DNA of 8,657 nt from Collinsella sp. AF02-46-1 (GCA_934876235.1 CAKXKM010000077.1:1-8657); one strand, 5' to 3'; numbered from the stretch's first letter, positions 1-5,843 are shown. Notes: generated from the letters alone by a model not told the origin. Numbers and translations are program-made.

Positions 1-190
1 GCCCGAGGCCATTCAGGAGAAGATGGCCGTTGGCCGTCTGGAGAAGTTCTACAAGCAGTCCGTGCTCACCGAGCAGGAGTTCATCAAGGACAGCTCTCTC
101 ACCATCAAGAAGTACGCTGAGCAGGTCTCCAAGGAGCTCGGCGATACCATTACCGTCGTTGCCTTCGACCGTCTGGTCCGTGGCGAGTAA
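1..190 (+). CDS. tsf: Elongation factor Ts, C-terminal fragment (5' end outside window)
   Basis: Only the last 62 codons are present, read in the frame starting at base 2 and ending with TAA at 188-190. The peptide begins PEAIQEKMAVGRLEKFYKQS and ends FDRLVRGE. This matches the usual C-terminal pattern of EF-Ts: a helix ending in GRL.KF, then a 'vLteQ.Fikd' segment, then a 'gd.i.v..F.R...GE' end. EF-Ts is the cytoplasmic guanine-nucleotide exchange factor that recycles EF-Tu-GDP to EF-Tu-GTP. The terminator about 25 nt after the stop suggests its transcript ends here, separate from pyrH. rpsB is usually upstream of tsf, but that would lie outside the window. The family call is confident from the tail alone, but the rest of the protein cannot be seen. 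Confidence 0.88.
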   Translation, partial: PEAIQEKMAVGRLEKFYKQSVLTEQEFIKDSSLTIKKYAEQVSKELGDTITVVAFDRLVRGE

Positions 191-213
191 ATAAGCTCTT
201 GTAGCTGGTAATG

Positions 214-248
214 AGCAGGCTGTGGGTTTTACTCACAGCCTGCTTTTT
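214..248 (+). terminator. Intrinsic terminator after tsf
   Basis: The arms AGCAGGCTGTG (214-224) and CACAGCCTGCT (234-244) are perfect complements over 11 bp. They enclose a 9-nt loop (225-233), and a run of five Ts ends at 248. The hairpin sits 24 nt after the tsf stop and 60 nt before the pyrH start. This is the classical rho-independent layout and should end most tsf transcripts. Confidence 0.9.
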
Positions 249-251
249 CAT

Positions 252-267
252 GGCTCTTATCAGAGCC
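252..267 (+). other. Small hairpin between the tsf terminator and the pyrH promoter
   Basis: GGCTCT (252-257) and AGAGCC (262-267) are perfect 6-bp complements around the loop TATC, followed by TTT. The hairpin starts three bases after the main terminator's T run. It may be a weak back-up terminator or chance. If the proposed extended -10 is right, it lies upstream of transcription start and would not be in the pyrH mRNA. Confidence 0.4.
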
Positions 268-269
268 TT

Positions 270-278
270 TGATATCAT
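270..278 (+). promoter_or_regulatory. Possible extended -10 promoter for the pyrH operon
   Basis: TGATATCAT fits the extended -10 form TG-n-TATAAT with one mismatch (TATCAT). There is no convincing -35 at 17 nt upstream, which is tolerable for an extended -10. Transcription would start near 285, just before the ribosome binding site. The region is locally AT-rich and lies directly after a strong terminator, so a promoter is expected somewhere here. The exact box is inferred from sequence alone. Confidence 0.4.
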
Positions 279-293
279 ATTGAGAGTCTAATT

Positions 294-301
294 AAAGGAG
301 G
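294..301 (+). promoter_or_regulatory. Ribosome binding site that fixes the pyrH TTG start
   Basis: AAAGGAGG is a near-perfect Shine-Dalgarno sequence. It ends 6 nt before TTG at 308-310, and no ATG or GTG in the pyrH frame lies at a suitable distance. This supports the TTG start, whose downstream sequence aligns with the usual N-terminus of UMP kinase. Confidence 0.85.
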
Positions 302-307
302 ATCGCT

Positions 308-1030
308 TTGTCCGACATCCGATATAAACGCGTGCTTCTTAAGCTTTCCGGCGAAGCACTGATGGGCGACGGCCAATATGGCATCGACCCCAAGATTACC
401 GATCATCTTGCCAAGCAGGTCAAGGAGCTGCTCGCCGTTGGTCACGAGGTCGGCGTCGTTGTCGGCGGCGGCAACATTTTCCGCGGCATGGCCGGCGCTG
501 CCGGTGGCATGGAGCGCGCCCAGGCCGACTACATGGGCATGCTGGCAACCGTTATGAATGCGCTCGCCCTGCAGGATGCCTTTGAGCACAACGATGTTCC
601 CTGCCGCGTGATGAGCGCTATCCAGATGAACGAGATTTGTGAGCCCTATATTCGCCGTCGCGCCATCAACCACCTTTCCAAGGGCAACGTCGTTATTTTT
701 GCCGCCGGTTCGGGCAATCCGTACTTTACGACCGACACTGCCGCGGCTCTTCGTGCCTGCGAGATCGGTGCCGAGATTCTGATTAAAGCCACCAAGGTTG
801 ATGGTATCTACGACAAGGATCCCGTCAAGTGCGCCGATGCTGTCCGCTTTGACAAGATTACCTATCATGAGGTTCTCGTCCGCGGTCTGCAGGTTATGGA
901 TTCCACGGCCACGGCACTGTGCCAGGATAACCGTATGCCGATTTTGGTCCTCAACATCGATGGCGAGGACACCGTCAAGCGCGCGCTTTCGGGTGAGCCC
1001 GTCGGCACGCTCGTCTATCAGGAGGATTAA
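308..1030 (+). CDS. pyrH: UMP kinase (uridylate kinase)
   Basis: This 240-residue protein belongs to the amino-acid kinase family and matches the usual bacterial length (about 240). It phosphorylates UMP to UDP with ATP in the cytoplasm, feeding CTP, UDP-sugar and deoxynucleotide synthesis. Visible motifs are KLSGEAL (residues 12-18), the glycine-rich GGGNIFRG loop (53-60), and ADYMGMLATVMNALALQDA from about 73 with its UMP-contacting Asp (D74). Further on are GSGNPYFTTDTAA, the nucleotide-binding stretch KATKVDGIYDKDP, and MDSTATALCQDN near the C-terminus. The start is TTG with a strong ribosome binding site. It is the first gene of the operon and stops 2 nt before frr; the frr ribosome binding site lies in its last codons, so the two are probably translationally coupled. 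Bacterial PyrH enzymes are hexamers usually regulated by GTP and UTP. Nothing in the sequence suggests this one is atypical. Confidence 0.97.
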   Translation: MSDIRYKRVLLKLSGEALMGDGQYGIDPKITDHLAKQVKELLAVGHEVGVVVGGGNIFRGMAGAAGGMERAQADYMGMLATVMNALALQDAFEHNDVPCRVMSAIQMNEICEPYIRRRAINHLSKGNVVIFAAGSGNPYFTTDTAAALRACEIGAEILIKATKVDGIYDKDPVKCADAVRFDKITYHEVLVRGLQVMDSTATALCQDNRMPILVLNIDGEDTVKRALSGEPVGTLVYQED

Positions 1031-1032
1031 GC

Positions 1033-1569
1033 ATGGCAGAGAACATCACCGCCCACATGGACAAGTCGCTCGAGTCCCTCAAGCACAACTTCTCCAAGGT
1101 TCGCACGGGCCGCGCCAACGCTAACATTCTGTCCGATATTTCGGTCGATTACTACGGTGTTCCCACGCCGGTTACCCAGGTTGCCGCCGTCAAGACCCCC
1201 GAGGCCCACATGCTGCTCATTGAGCCCTGGGACAAGGCGCTCGTCAATGCAATCGTGAAGGCTATCAGCGCTTCCGATTTGGGCATTACCCCCAACTCTG
1301 ACGGTACCGTCGTTCGCCTGCCGTTCCCGGCTCCCACCGAGGAGCGTCGTCGCGAGCTCGTCAAGGAGTGCCGCGAGTATGCCGAGCAGGCCAAGGTTTC
1401 CATTCGTAACATCCGTCGCGACTTTAACAATAAGCTCGAGCGCGACGAAGAGCTCACCGAGGACGATGTCCGTCGCGAGCAGGCCAAGGTCCAGAAGCAT
1501 ACCGATGAGTATGTTGCCAAGGTCGAGGAGCTTCTGAAGGAAAAAGAAGCCGAGGTCATGGAGATCTAA
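1033..1569 (+). CDS. frr: Ribosome recycling factor
   Basis: This 178-residue protein is a few residues shorter at the N-terminus than the usual 185. With EF-G it splits the post-termination ribosome complex in the cytoplasm. Family signatures are the early helix with VRTGRAN (residues 23-29), the VDYYGVPTPVTQVA strand region, and IEPWDK. SDLGITPNSDG and TEERRRELVK (from 102) follow, then the long helical arm with VSIRNIRRDFN and a charged coiled-coil C-terminus ending in LLKEKEAEVMEI. The ATG is 7 nt after GGAGG (1021-1025), which lies inside the end of pyrH, and only 2 nt separate the genes. The stop is 1 nt before the uppS GTG. pyrH-frr adjacency is one of the most widely conserved bacterial gene pairs. 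Confidence 0.97.
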   Translation: MAENITAHMDKSLESLKHNFSKVRTGRANANILSDISVDYYGVPTPVTQVAAVKTPEAHMLLIEPWDKALVNAIVKAISASDLGITPNSDGTVVRLPFPAPTEERRRELVKECREYAEQAKVSIRNIRRDFNNKLERDEELTEDDVRREQAKVQKHTDEYVAKVEELLKEKEAEVMEI

Positions 1570-1570
1570 G

Positions 1571-2365
1571 GTGCAATACGACGAGAACAAACTGGTCGAG
1601 TACTTTGCCGACGCCCCTGCGGGCGTCGGTTTTTCCGACCTTGACCTCAATAAGATTCCGCATCATATTTCGTGCATCATGGACGGTAACGGCCGCTGGG
1701 CCACGGCGCGCGGTCTTGCCCGCACCGAGGGCCACAAGGCCGGCATCGTCTCCCTTCGCGAGATCATTACCGCATGCGTGCGCTTGGGCGTCGACGTCCT
1801 TTCGGCCTATGCGTTTTCCACCGAAAACTGGAATCGTCCGCAGCACGAGGTCAACGTTTTGATGCATCTGTTTGCCAAGACGTTTATCGATGAGCTGCCG
1901 CTGCTTAAGCGCGAAAACGTTCGCGTTGTCTTTTTGGGCGATATTTCCGCACTGCCCAAGAAGACCCGCGATGTCTTTGAGCGTGGTCTTGCCGAGTGTG
2001 CCGACCATACCGGCATGACGCTGGCACTTGCCGTCAACTACGGCGCCCGTGCCGAGATCACCCGTGCTGTCCGTCAGATCGCGCTCGATGCCGCCGCCGG
2101 AAAGATCGATCCCGCTGCTATCGACGATGATGTGGTTGCTTCGCACCTGTACACCGCTGGGCTGCCCGATCCGGAGCTTGTGATTAGAACCTCCGGCGAG
2201 CTTCGTCTTTCGAACTATCTGCTGTGGCAGGTTGCCTATTCCGAGTTTTATGTCACCGATACCTATTGGCCCGACTTTGATCGTTGGGGTCTTGTCAACG
2301 CCATTTTGGCCTATCAGGGCCGCGACCGTAGGTTTGGTGGACTGAACAAGACCGAGGAGGCTTAA
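1571..2365 (+). CDS. uppS: Undecaprenyl diphosphate synthase (cis-prenyltransferase)
   Basis: This 264-residue cis-prenyltransferase condenses isopentenyl diphosphate onto farnesyl diphosphate to make the C55 lipid carrier of cell-wall synthesis. It acts at the inner face of the membrane. Motifs are IPHHISCIMDGNGRWA with the catalytic Asp at 38, AYAFSTENWNRP, VNYGARAEI, and the substrate-binding RTSGELRLSNYLLWQ (R206 and R212), followed by YSEFY...WPDF. The start is GTG, 1 nt after the frr stop and 7 nt after GGAG (1560-1563). The conserved fold begins near residue 29, about ten residues later than in E. coli UppS. There is no in-frame ATG, GTG or TTG between the GTG at 1571 and the catalytic-motif ATG at 1679, so the extension must be translated. 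That extension carries a strong terminator-like hairpin (1608-1634). Chain length is not proven by sequence; a shorter or longer polyprenyl product is possible. Confidence 0.96.
   Translation: MQYDENKLVEYFADAPAGVGFSDLDLNKIPHHISCIMDGNGRWATARGLARTEGHKAGIVSLREIITACVRLGVDVLSAYAFSTENWNRPQHEVNVLMHLFAKTFIDELPLLKRENVRVVFLGDISALPKKTRDVFERGLAECADHTGMTLALAVNYGARAEITRAVRQIALDAAAGKIDPAAIDDDVVASHLYTAGLPDPELVIRTSGELRLSNYLLWQVAYSEFYVTDTYWPDFDRWGLVNAILAYQGRDRRFGGLNKTEEA
1608..1634 (+). terminator. Terminator-like hairpin inside the start of uppS (candidate attenuator)
   Basis: CCGACGCCC (1608-1616) and GGGCGTCGG (1621-1629) pair perfectly over 9 bp, eight of them G-C, around the loop CTGC. TTTTT (1630-1634) follows at once. 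The hairpin begins 38 nt after the frr stop and covers uppS codons 13-22. Its form is that of an intrinsic terminator, at least as good as the tsf one in GC content. Ribosomes translating uppS would be expected to melt it. It is therefore either a conditional attenuator that works when uppS is poorly translated, or a by-product of the codons used. Confidence 0.55.
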
Positions 2366-2367
2366 TC

Positions 2368-3258
2368 GTGTCCGATCGTCCCAAGGCGTCTGCCCCCAAG
2401 GCGTCAACTCCCAAGGCGCCTGCTGCCAAAAGCGGCTCGGCTGCGACTTCGTGGCTGGCCGGCTTTATTACCCGTGCCGCCGCAGGTATCGTCTACGCCG
2501 TTGTATTTATTCTCTGCCTGGTTTTGGGTATCGTTCCCACCGCCATCTTCGTCTCCGTCATGAGCGGCCTGTGCTGCTATGAGTTCTTCCGCATGACGAA
2601 GCTCGATGGCAAGGTGGCCAACGAGCGCCTGGGTATCGCTGCCGCCGTGCTCTTTCCGCTCTCGGCGCTGGGTGACTCGCTGCTGTTGAATGCCCTGCTT
2701 TTTGCTCTGATGCTTGCGGTGGGCATTTGGTATGTTTGGTCGTCGCGTACCCGCATATCCGATGTAGCTGTGACGCTCATGGGTCCCATCTACACCGGTT
2801 TTATGCTGTCGGCCATCGTGCTGCTGCGCGATGCCGTGCCCGGTTTTGCCGGCGCTCTGCTTTCGGTCGGTGTTTGCGCTTCTCTCTGGGTCTCCGATTC
2901 GTTTGCCTACATCGTGGGCAGCCGTATCGGCAAGCACAAGATGGTCCCCAAGATCTCTCCCAAAAAGAGCTGGGAGGGCTTTGTCGGCGGCATCTTGGGC
3001 TCGGTTCTCATCTGGCTCATTTTGTGGGCGACGCATTTCTATAAGCTGAGCTTGCCCTATGCGCTGCTTTGCGGCGTGGTTGTGTCCATCCTGGGCGTTA
3101 TCGGTGACCTCATCGAGTCACGCATCAAGCGTGGCGTGGGCGTCAAGGATTCCGGTAATCTGATTCCGGGCCATGGCGGCATGCTCGACCGTAGCGACTC
3201 GCTTATCTTTGGCTGCATTACCGCGCAGCTGCTTTTGATGATCGGAGGCGTGCTGTAA
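2368..3258 (+). CDS. cdsA: Phosphatidate cytidylyltransferase (CDP-diacylglycerol synthase)
   Basis: This 296-residue integral membrane protein makes CDP-diacylglycerol from phosphatidic acid and CTP, the entry point to phosphatidylglycerol and related lipids. After a hydrophilic tail of about 27 residues there are roughly seven to eight hydrophobic segments (for example around 43-70, 88-122 and 134-152). The family signature lies at residues 251-277: S-R-I-K-R, then K260-D261, P267, H269-G-G, and D274-R-S-D277. It fits the classical CTP_transf pattern except for Ser276, where the pattern expects a hydrophobic residue or Thr. The start is GTG, 7 nt after GAGGAGG (2354-2360), which lies in the last uppS codons. 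The gene begins 2 nt after the uppS stop and overlaps dxr by one base. The N-terminal tail is built of a PKAS-type repeat (see the repeat entry). Confidence 0.95.
   Translation: MSDRPKASAPKASTPKAPAAKSGSAATSWLAGFITRAAAGIVYAVVFILCLVLGIVPTAIFVSVMSGLCCYEFFRMTKLDGKVANERLGIAAAVLFPLSALGDSLLLNALLFALMLAVGIWYVWSSRTRISDVAVTLMGPIYTGFMLSAIVLLRDAVPGFAGALLSVGVCASLWVSDSFAYIVGSRIGKHKMVPKISPKKSWEGFVGGILGSVLIWLILWATHFYKLSLPYALLCGVVVSILGVIGDLIESRIKRGVGVKDSGNLIPGHGGMLDRSDSLIFGCITAQLLLMIGGVL
2380..2424 (+). repeat. Three-unit 15-bp tandem repeat in the N-terminal tail of cdsA
   Basis: Three consecutive 15-nt units start with CCCAAGGCG (2380, 2395 and 2410), and a degenerate fourth begins at 2425. They encode the pentapeptides PKASA, PKAST and PKAPA, then AKSGS. 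The result is a positively charged, Ala/Pro-rich, probably disordered cytoplasmic tail before the first membrane segment. Unit length is a multiple of three, so copy number can vary without a frameshift. Confidence 0.8.
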
Positions 3259-4451
3259 TGTCATTCCAGACGACGTATGGCCCCGATGGACGCCTTCGCG
3301 TTGCCATTCTGGGTTGTACGGGCTCTATCGGCACGCAGGCACTCGATGTATGCCGTCAGCATGCCGATCGACTGCAGGTGACGGCGCTGTCCGTTAACTC
3401 CAGCACTTCTGAGCTCGTTGCCGCCGCCCGCGAGTTCTCGGTTCCGGCCGTTGCCGTGGCCGACACCACCCACGGTGCGGACGCTGTACTGCAGGAGCTG
3501 CCCGAGGGCACCGAGCTCGGTGTTGGTGCGCAGGCGGTTTGTGAGCTCGCACGTCGCGATGACGTCGACTGTGTCCTTGTTGCCATTGTGGGCGCTGCCG
3601 GGCTCGAAGCGAGCCATGCGGCCCTGACCTCGAACAAGCGTCTTGCACTTGCCAACAAGGAGTCCCTCGTCGTTGGCGGTGACCTGCTGATGCCGTTGGC
3701 GCAGCCGGGTCAGCTCATTCCGGTCGACTCCGAGCACTCCGCCATCTACCAGTGCTATCTGGGGGAGAATCCTCGCGAGGCTCACTGCATTTGGCTCACT
3801 TGCTCGGGTGGTCCGTTCTTTGGCCGTACGCGCGACGAGCTCAATTGCGTGACACGCGCCGATGCGCTGGCCCATCCCACGTGGGCCATGGGCGCTAAGA
3901 TCACCATCGACTCGGCCACCCTTATGAACAAGGGCCTGGAGCGTATCGAGGCGATGCACCTGTTCGGTTGCGACCTCGACTTTATCAACGTGGTCGTTCA
4001 GCGCCAGTCAAAGATCCACTCGATGGTCGAGTATGCGGACGGCTCCGTGATGGCACACCTTGGCGCTTCCGATATGCGCATTCCCATTCAGTTTGCCTTC
4101 TCGTATCCTGAGCGTTGGGATACTCCGGCGCCTCGTCTTGATTTTCGTGAGTTGGGGCAGCTTACCTTCGACGCGGCCGATATGGACACGTTCCGCTGCC
4201 TGGCGCTGGCCGAGCGTGCCGGCAAGGCGGGCGGCACCATGCCATGCGTGCTGAATGCCGCCAATGAAGTTGCCGTCGATGCCTTCCTGCACGATGCCTG
4301 TACCTTTACCGATATCGATCGTATCGTGGAGTCGTGCATGGATGCACACGATACACAGGCGGTCGTATCGTTTGAGCAGCTTCGCGATATCGATACGTGG
4401 GCTCGTGCCAAGGCCGCCGAGGTGCTTGCTGCAACCCGTTCCTCATCGTAA
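3258..4451 (+). CDS. dxr: 1-deoxy-D-xylulose 5-phosphate reductoisomerase
   Basis: This 397-residue cytoplasmic enzyme (usual length about 390-400) converts DXP to MEP with NADPH and a divalent metal, the committed step of the MEP isoprenoid pathway and the target of fosmidomycin. It shows the Rossmann motif GCTGSIG (19-25), ALANKES (130-136), and metal ligands D157 and E159 in VDSEHSA with E228 in MNKGLE. SGGPF and the active-site flap HPTWAMGAK (206-214) with W209 follow, then the IHSMVEY segment with H254. The C-terminal part contains LNAANEVAV. The ATG overlaps the cdsA stop (TAATG) with GGAGG 9 nt upstream, so translation is coupled. Compared with the usual HPQS motif this protein has QRQS (248-251), and A213 stands where E. 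coli has Arg216. All metal ligands are intact, so activity is expected. Confidence 0.96.
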   Translation: MSFQTTYGPDGRLRVAILGCTGSIGTQALDVCRQHADRLQVTALSVNSSTSELVAAAREFSVPAVAVADTTHGADAVLQELPEGTELGVGAQAVCELARRDDVDCVLVAIVGAAGLEASHAALTSNKRLALANKESLVVGGDLLMPLAQPGQLIPVDSEHSAIYQCYLGENPREAHCIWLTCSGGPFFGRTRDELNCVTRADALAHPTWAMGAKITIDSATLMNKGLERIEAMHLFGCDLDFINVVVQRQSKIHSMVEYADGSVMAHLGASDMRIPIQFAFSYPERWDTPAPRLDFRELGQLTFDAADMDTFRCLALAERAGKAGGTMPCVLNAANEVAVDAFLHDACTFTDIDRIVESCMDAHDTQAVVSFEQLRDIDTWARAKAAEVLAATRSSS

Positions 4452-4468
4452 GGATTGCTTTTCGTTTT

Positions 4469-5830
4469 ATGGATACTGTTCTGAGTGTTCTCTCCTCGGT
4501 CTTTTGGGGCCTTTTGATGTTATCCGTCCTCGTGTTTCTGCATGAGGGCGGCCACTTTTTGGCGGCCCGTGCGTGCGGCGTGCGCGTCACCGAGTTTTTC
4601 TTGGGCCTGCCGTGCCGCTTTGACATTCATCATACGTCGCGTCGCATCGGTACCAAGTTTGGCGTGACGCCGCTGCTGCTGGGTGGTTATGCCGCTATCT
4701 GCGGTATGGACCCGACCGACGTCTCGTGCGCCGACCGCGTGCTTGCGGCGATCTATCGTCATGGTCGCGTTTCGGTTGCAGACCTTTCCGTCGAGCTGGA
4801 TTTGCCCGAGGAGGATGTTCTCGAGGCTTGTGCCCTGCTTTTGGGCTGGGGCTCCATTGCGCCTTGGTACGAGGAAGGGGAGAAGCCTTCACCCAGCTAC
4901 TATCCGGTTAGGTACCAGACGCTGCCGCGCGACGCTGCAGGATATACCACCTATGACGGCCGCATGTTCGATCGAGAGCATGCAACTGCAGAGGGCGACG
5001 TGTGGGAGCTGCCGGTCGCCGCTTCCGAGTTTCTTGAGCAGGAGCGTTCGCATACCTATCTGGGCCAGGGTTTTATCAAACGTGCCTTTATGCTGCTCGC
5101 GGGCATTCTCGTCAATATTCTGACGGGCTTTTTGCTGCTTATGAGCATCTACTCTATCGCCGGCGTTTCGGTTCCGGTCGATAGCAACGTGATCGGTCAG
5201 GTCGACGAAGGCTCCATTGCTGCCAAGGCGGGTATCGAGGCCGGCGACGCAATTCTTTCTGTCGACGGCGTGTCCTGTTCTAGCTGGATGGATGTGTACG
5301 ATACGATCGGAGCAGCTGCCGGCAAGGACGATATCGCCATTGAGTATCAGCGCGACGGTAAGAAACTTACGACCTCGGTCTCGCTCAAGGAGGACGAGCG
5401 TTTGGGTGTTTATGCCTCTACGCAGGTGGTCCATTTGGACCCTATCACCTCAGCGCGCCTGTCGTTCTCCTATGTTCAGCAGACTGCTGAGGGCGTGATG
5501 CGTCTGCTACAGCCTCAGCATACGATGGAGATACTCGATCAGTCCACTTCGATTGTGGGCATCAGCGTCATGTCTTCTCAAGCGGCTGCCGCCGGCCCCG
5601 CGACGTTCTTGACGTTTGCCGCGCTCATCTCGTTCTCGCTGGGCTTTATGAACCTGCTGCCCATTCCGCCGCTCGACGGCGGAAAGCTGGTTATCGAGAT
5701 CATCCAAAAGGTCGCCGGTCGCGAGTTGCCGCTGAAGGCACAGACAATCGTCAGCTATGTCGGCATCGCGCTCTTTGCATTGCTGTTTGTCTATATGCTT
5801 CGTTCCGACGTCCTTCGATTTATTTTGTAG
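4469..5830 (+). CDS. rseP: M50 site-2 protease (RseP-like intramembrane zinc metalloprotease) with inserted winged-helix-like domain
   Basis: This 453-residue membrane protease would cleave membrane-spanning substrates (anti-sigma factors or signal-peptide remnants in relatives) within the bilayer. TM1 carries the zinc motif HEGGH (25-29). A membrane-associated beta region ends at LLLGGYAAICGMDP (about 69-82). Residues 83-193 are an insert absent from ordinary RseP. The core resumes with YLGQGFIKRAFMLLAGILVN (197-216) and TM2. A single PDZ domain lies at about 238-312, with AGIEAGDAILSVDG typical of its ligand groove. The third zinc ligand is D403 in NLLPIPPLDGG (395-405), and a last TM follows. 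The ATG at 4469 is 17 nt after dxr. The nearest purine-rich site (AAGGA, 4450-4454) is 14 nt away, so initiation may be weak or coupled. An in-frame GTG at 4397 is rejected because it lies inside dxr. The AGPxxN motif has Ile for Pro (AGILVN). The substrate is unknown. Confidence 0.92.
   Translation: MDTVLSVLSSVFWGLLMLSVLVFLHEGGHFLAARACGVRVTEFFLGLPCRFDIHHTSRRIGTKFGVTPLLLGGYAAICGMDPTDVSCADRVLAAIYRHGRVSVADLSVELDLPEEDVLEACALLLGWGSIAPWYEEGEKPSPSYYPVRYQTLPRDAAGYTTYDGRMFDREHATAEGDVWELPVAASEFLEQERSHTYLGQGFIKRAFMLLAGILVNILTGFLLLMSIYSIAGVSVPVDSNVIGQVDEGSIAAKAGIEAGDAILSVDGVSCSSWMDVYDTIGAAAGKDDIAIEYQRDGKKLTTSVSLKEDERLGVYASTQVVHLDPITSARLSFSYVQQTAEGVMRLLQPQHTMEILDQSTSIVGISVMSSQAAAAGPATFLTFAALISFSLGFMNLLPIPPLDGGKLVIEIIQKVAGRELPLKAQTIVSYVGIALFALLFVYMLRSDVLRFIL
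4724..5047 (+). other. Inserted domain of the site-2 protease: winged-helix-like part plus linker
   Basis: This segment encodes residues 86-193 of the protease. Residues 87-99 (CADRVLAAIYRHG) look like helix 1 of a winged helix. V101-L110 followed by the turn DLP looks like helix 2, and PEEDVLEACALLLGWGSI (113-130) looks like the recognition helix. APWYEEGEKPS...YYPVRYQ (131-150) could form the two wing strands. The spacing and the 'G-x-V-S-V-A-D-L-S-x-E-L-x-L-P-E-E-D-V' pattern are those of transcription-factor-type helix-turn-helix domains. Residues 152-193 are acidic and low in hydrophobics, probably a linker. In RseP-type topology this loop faces the cytoplasm. The fold is inferred by eye. 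Confidence 0.6.
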
Positions 5831-5835
5831 GGGAG
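5830..5835 (+). promoter_or_regulatory. Ribosome binding site that fixes the ispG TTG start
   Basis: GGGGAG directly overlaps the last base of the rseP stop and ends 8 nt before TTG at 5844. The alternatives fit worse. GTG at 5835 overlaps the site itself, and the far-upstream ATG at 5757 lies deep inside rseP. The TTG start gives residue numbering one ahead of E. coli IspG at all the cluster cysteines. Confidence 0.75.
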
Positions 5836-5843
5836 TGTTTGGA

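Noticed and set aside
1908..1935. Hairpin AGCGCGAA / TTCGCGTT followed by GTCTTTTT in uppS
   Set aside because: The stem is short with a G-T pair, and a 3-nt spacer (GTC) separates it from the T run. It encodes conserved protein and is much weaker than the 1608-1634 structure.
1556..2407. Antisense open frame of 283 codons opposite uppS
   Set aside because: It is a mirror of uppS codon usage. No motif, promoter or binding site supports it.
4397..4468. Upstream GTG start that would add 24 residues to the site-2 protease
   Set aside because: It lies inside the end of dxr. The added residues are not membrane-like, and ATG at 4469 begins exactly where the first membrane segment of the family begins.
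5664..5684. Perfect 8-bp hairpin TTCCGCCG / CGGCGGAA with 5-nt loop in the LDGG coding region of the protease
   Set aside because: There is no T run after it on either strand, and the bases are explained by the conserved IPPLDGG codons. It is a likely coincidence.
5757..5843. Upstream ATG start that would add 29 residues to IspG
   Set aside because: It overlaps the last TM codons of the protease gene. TTG at 5844 has a proper GGGGAG site and gives the usual IspG N-terminus.
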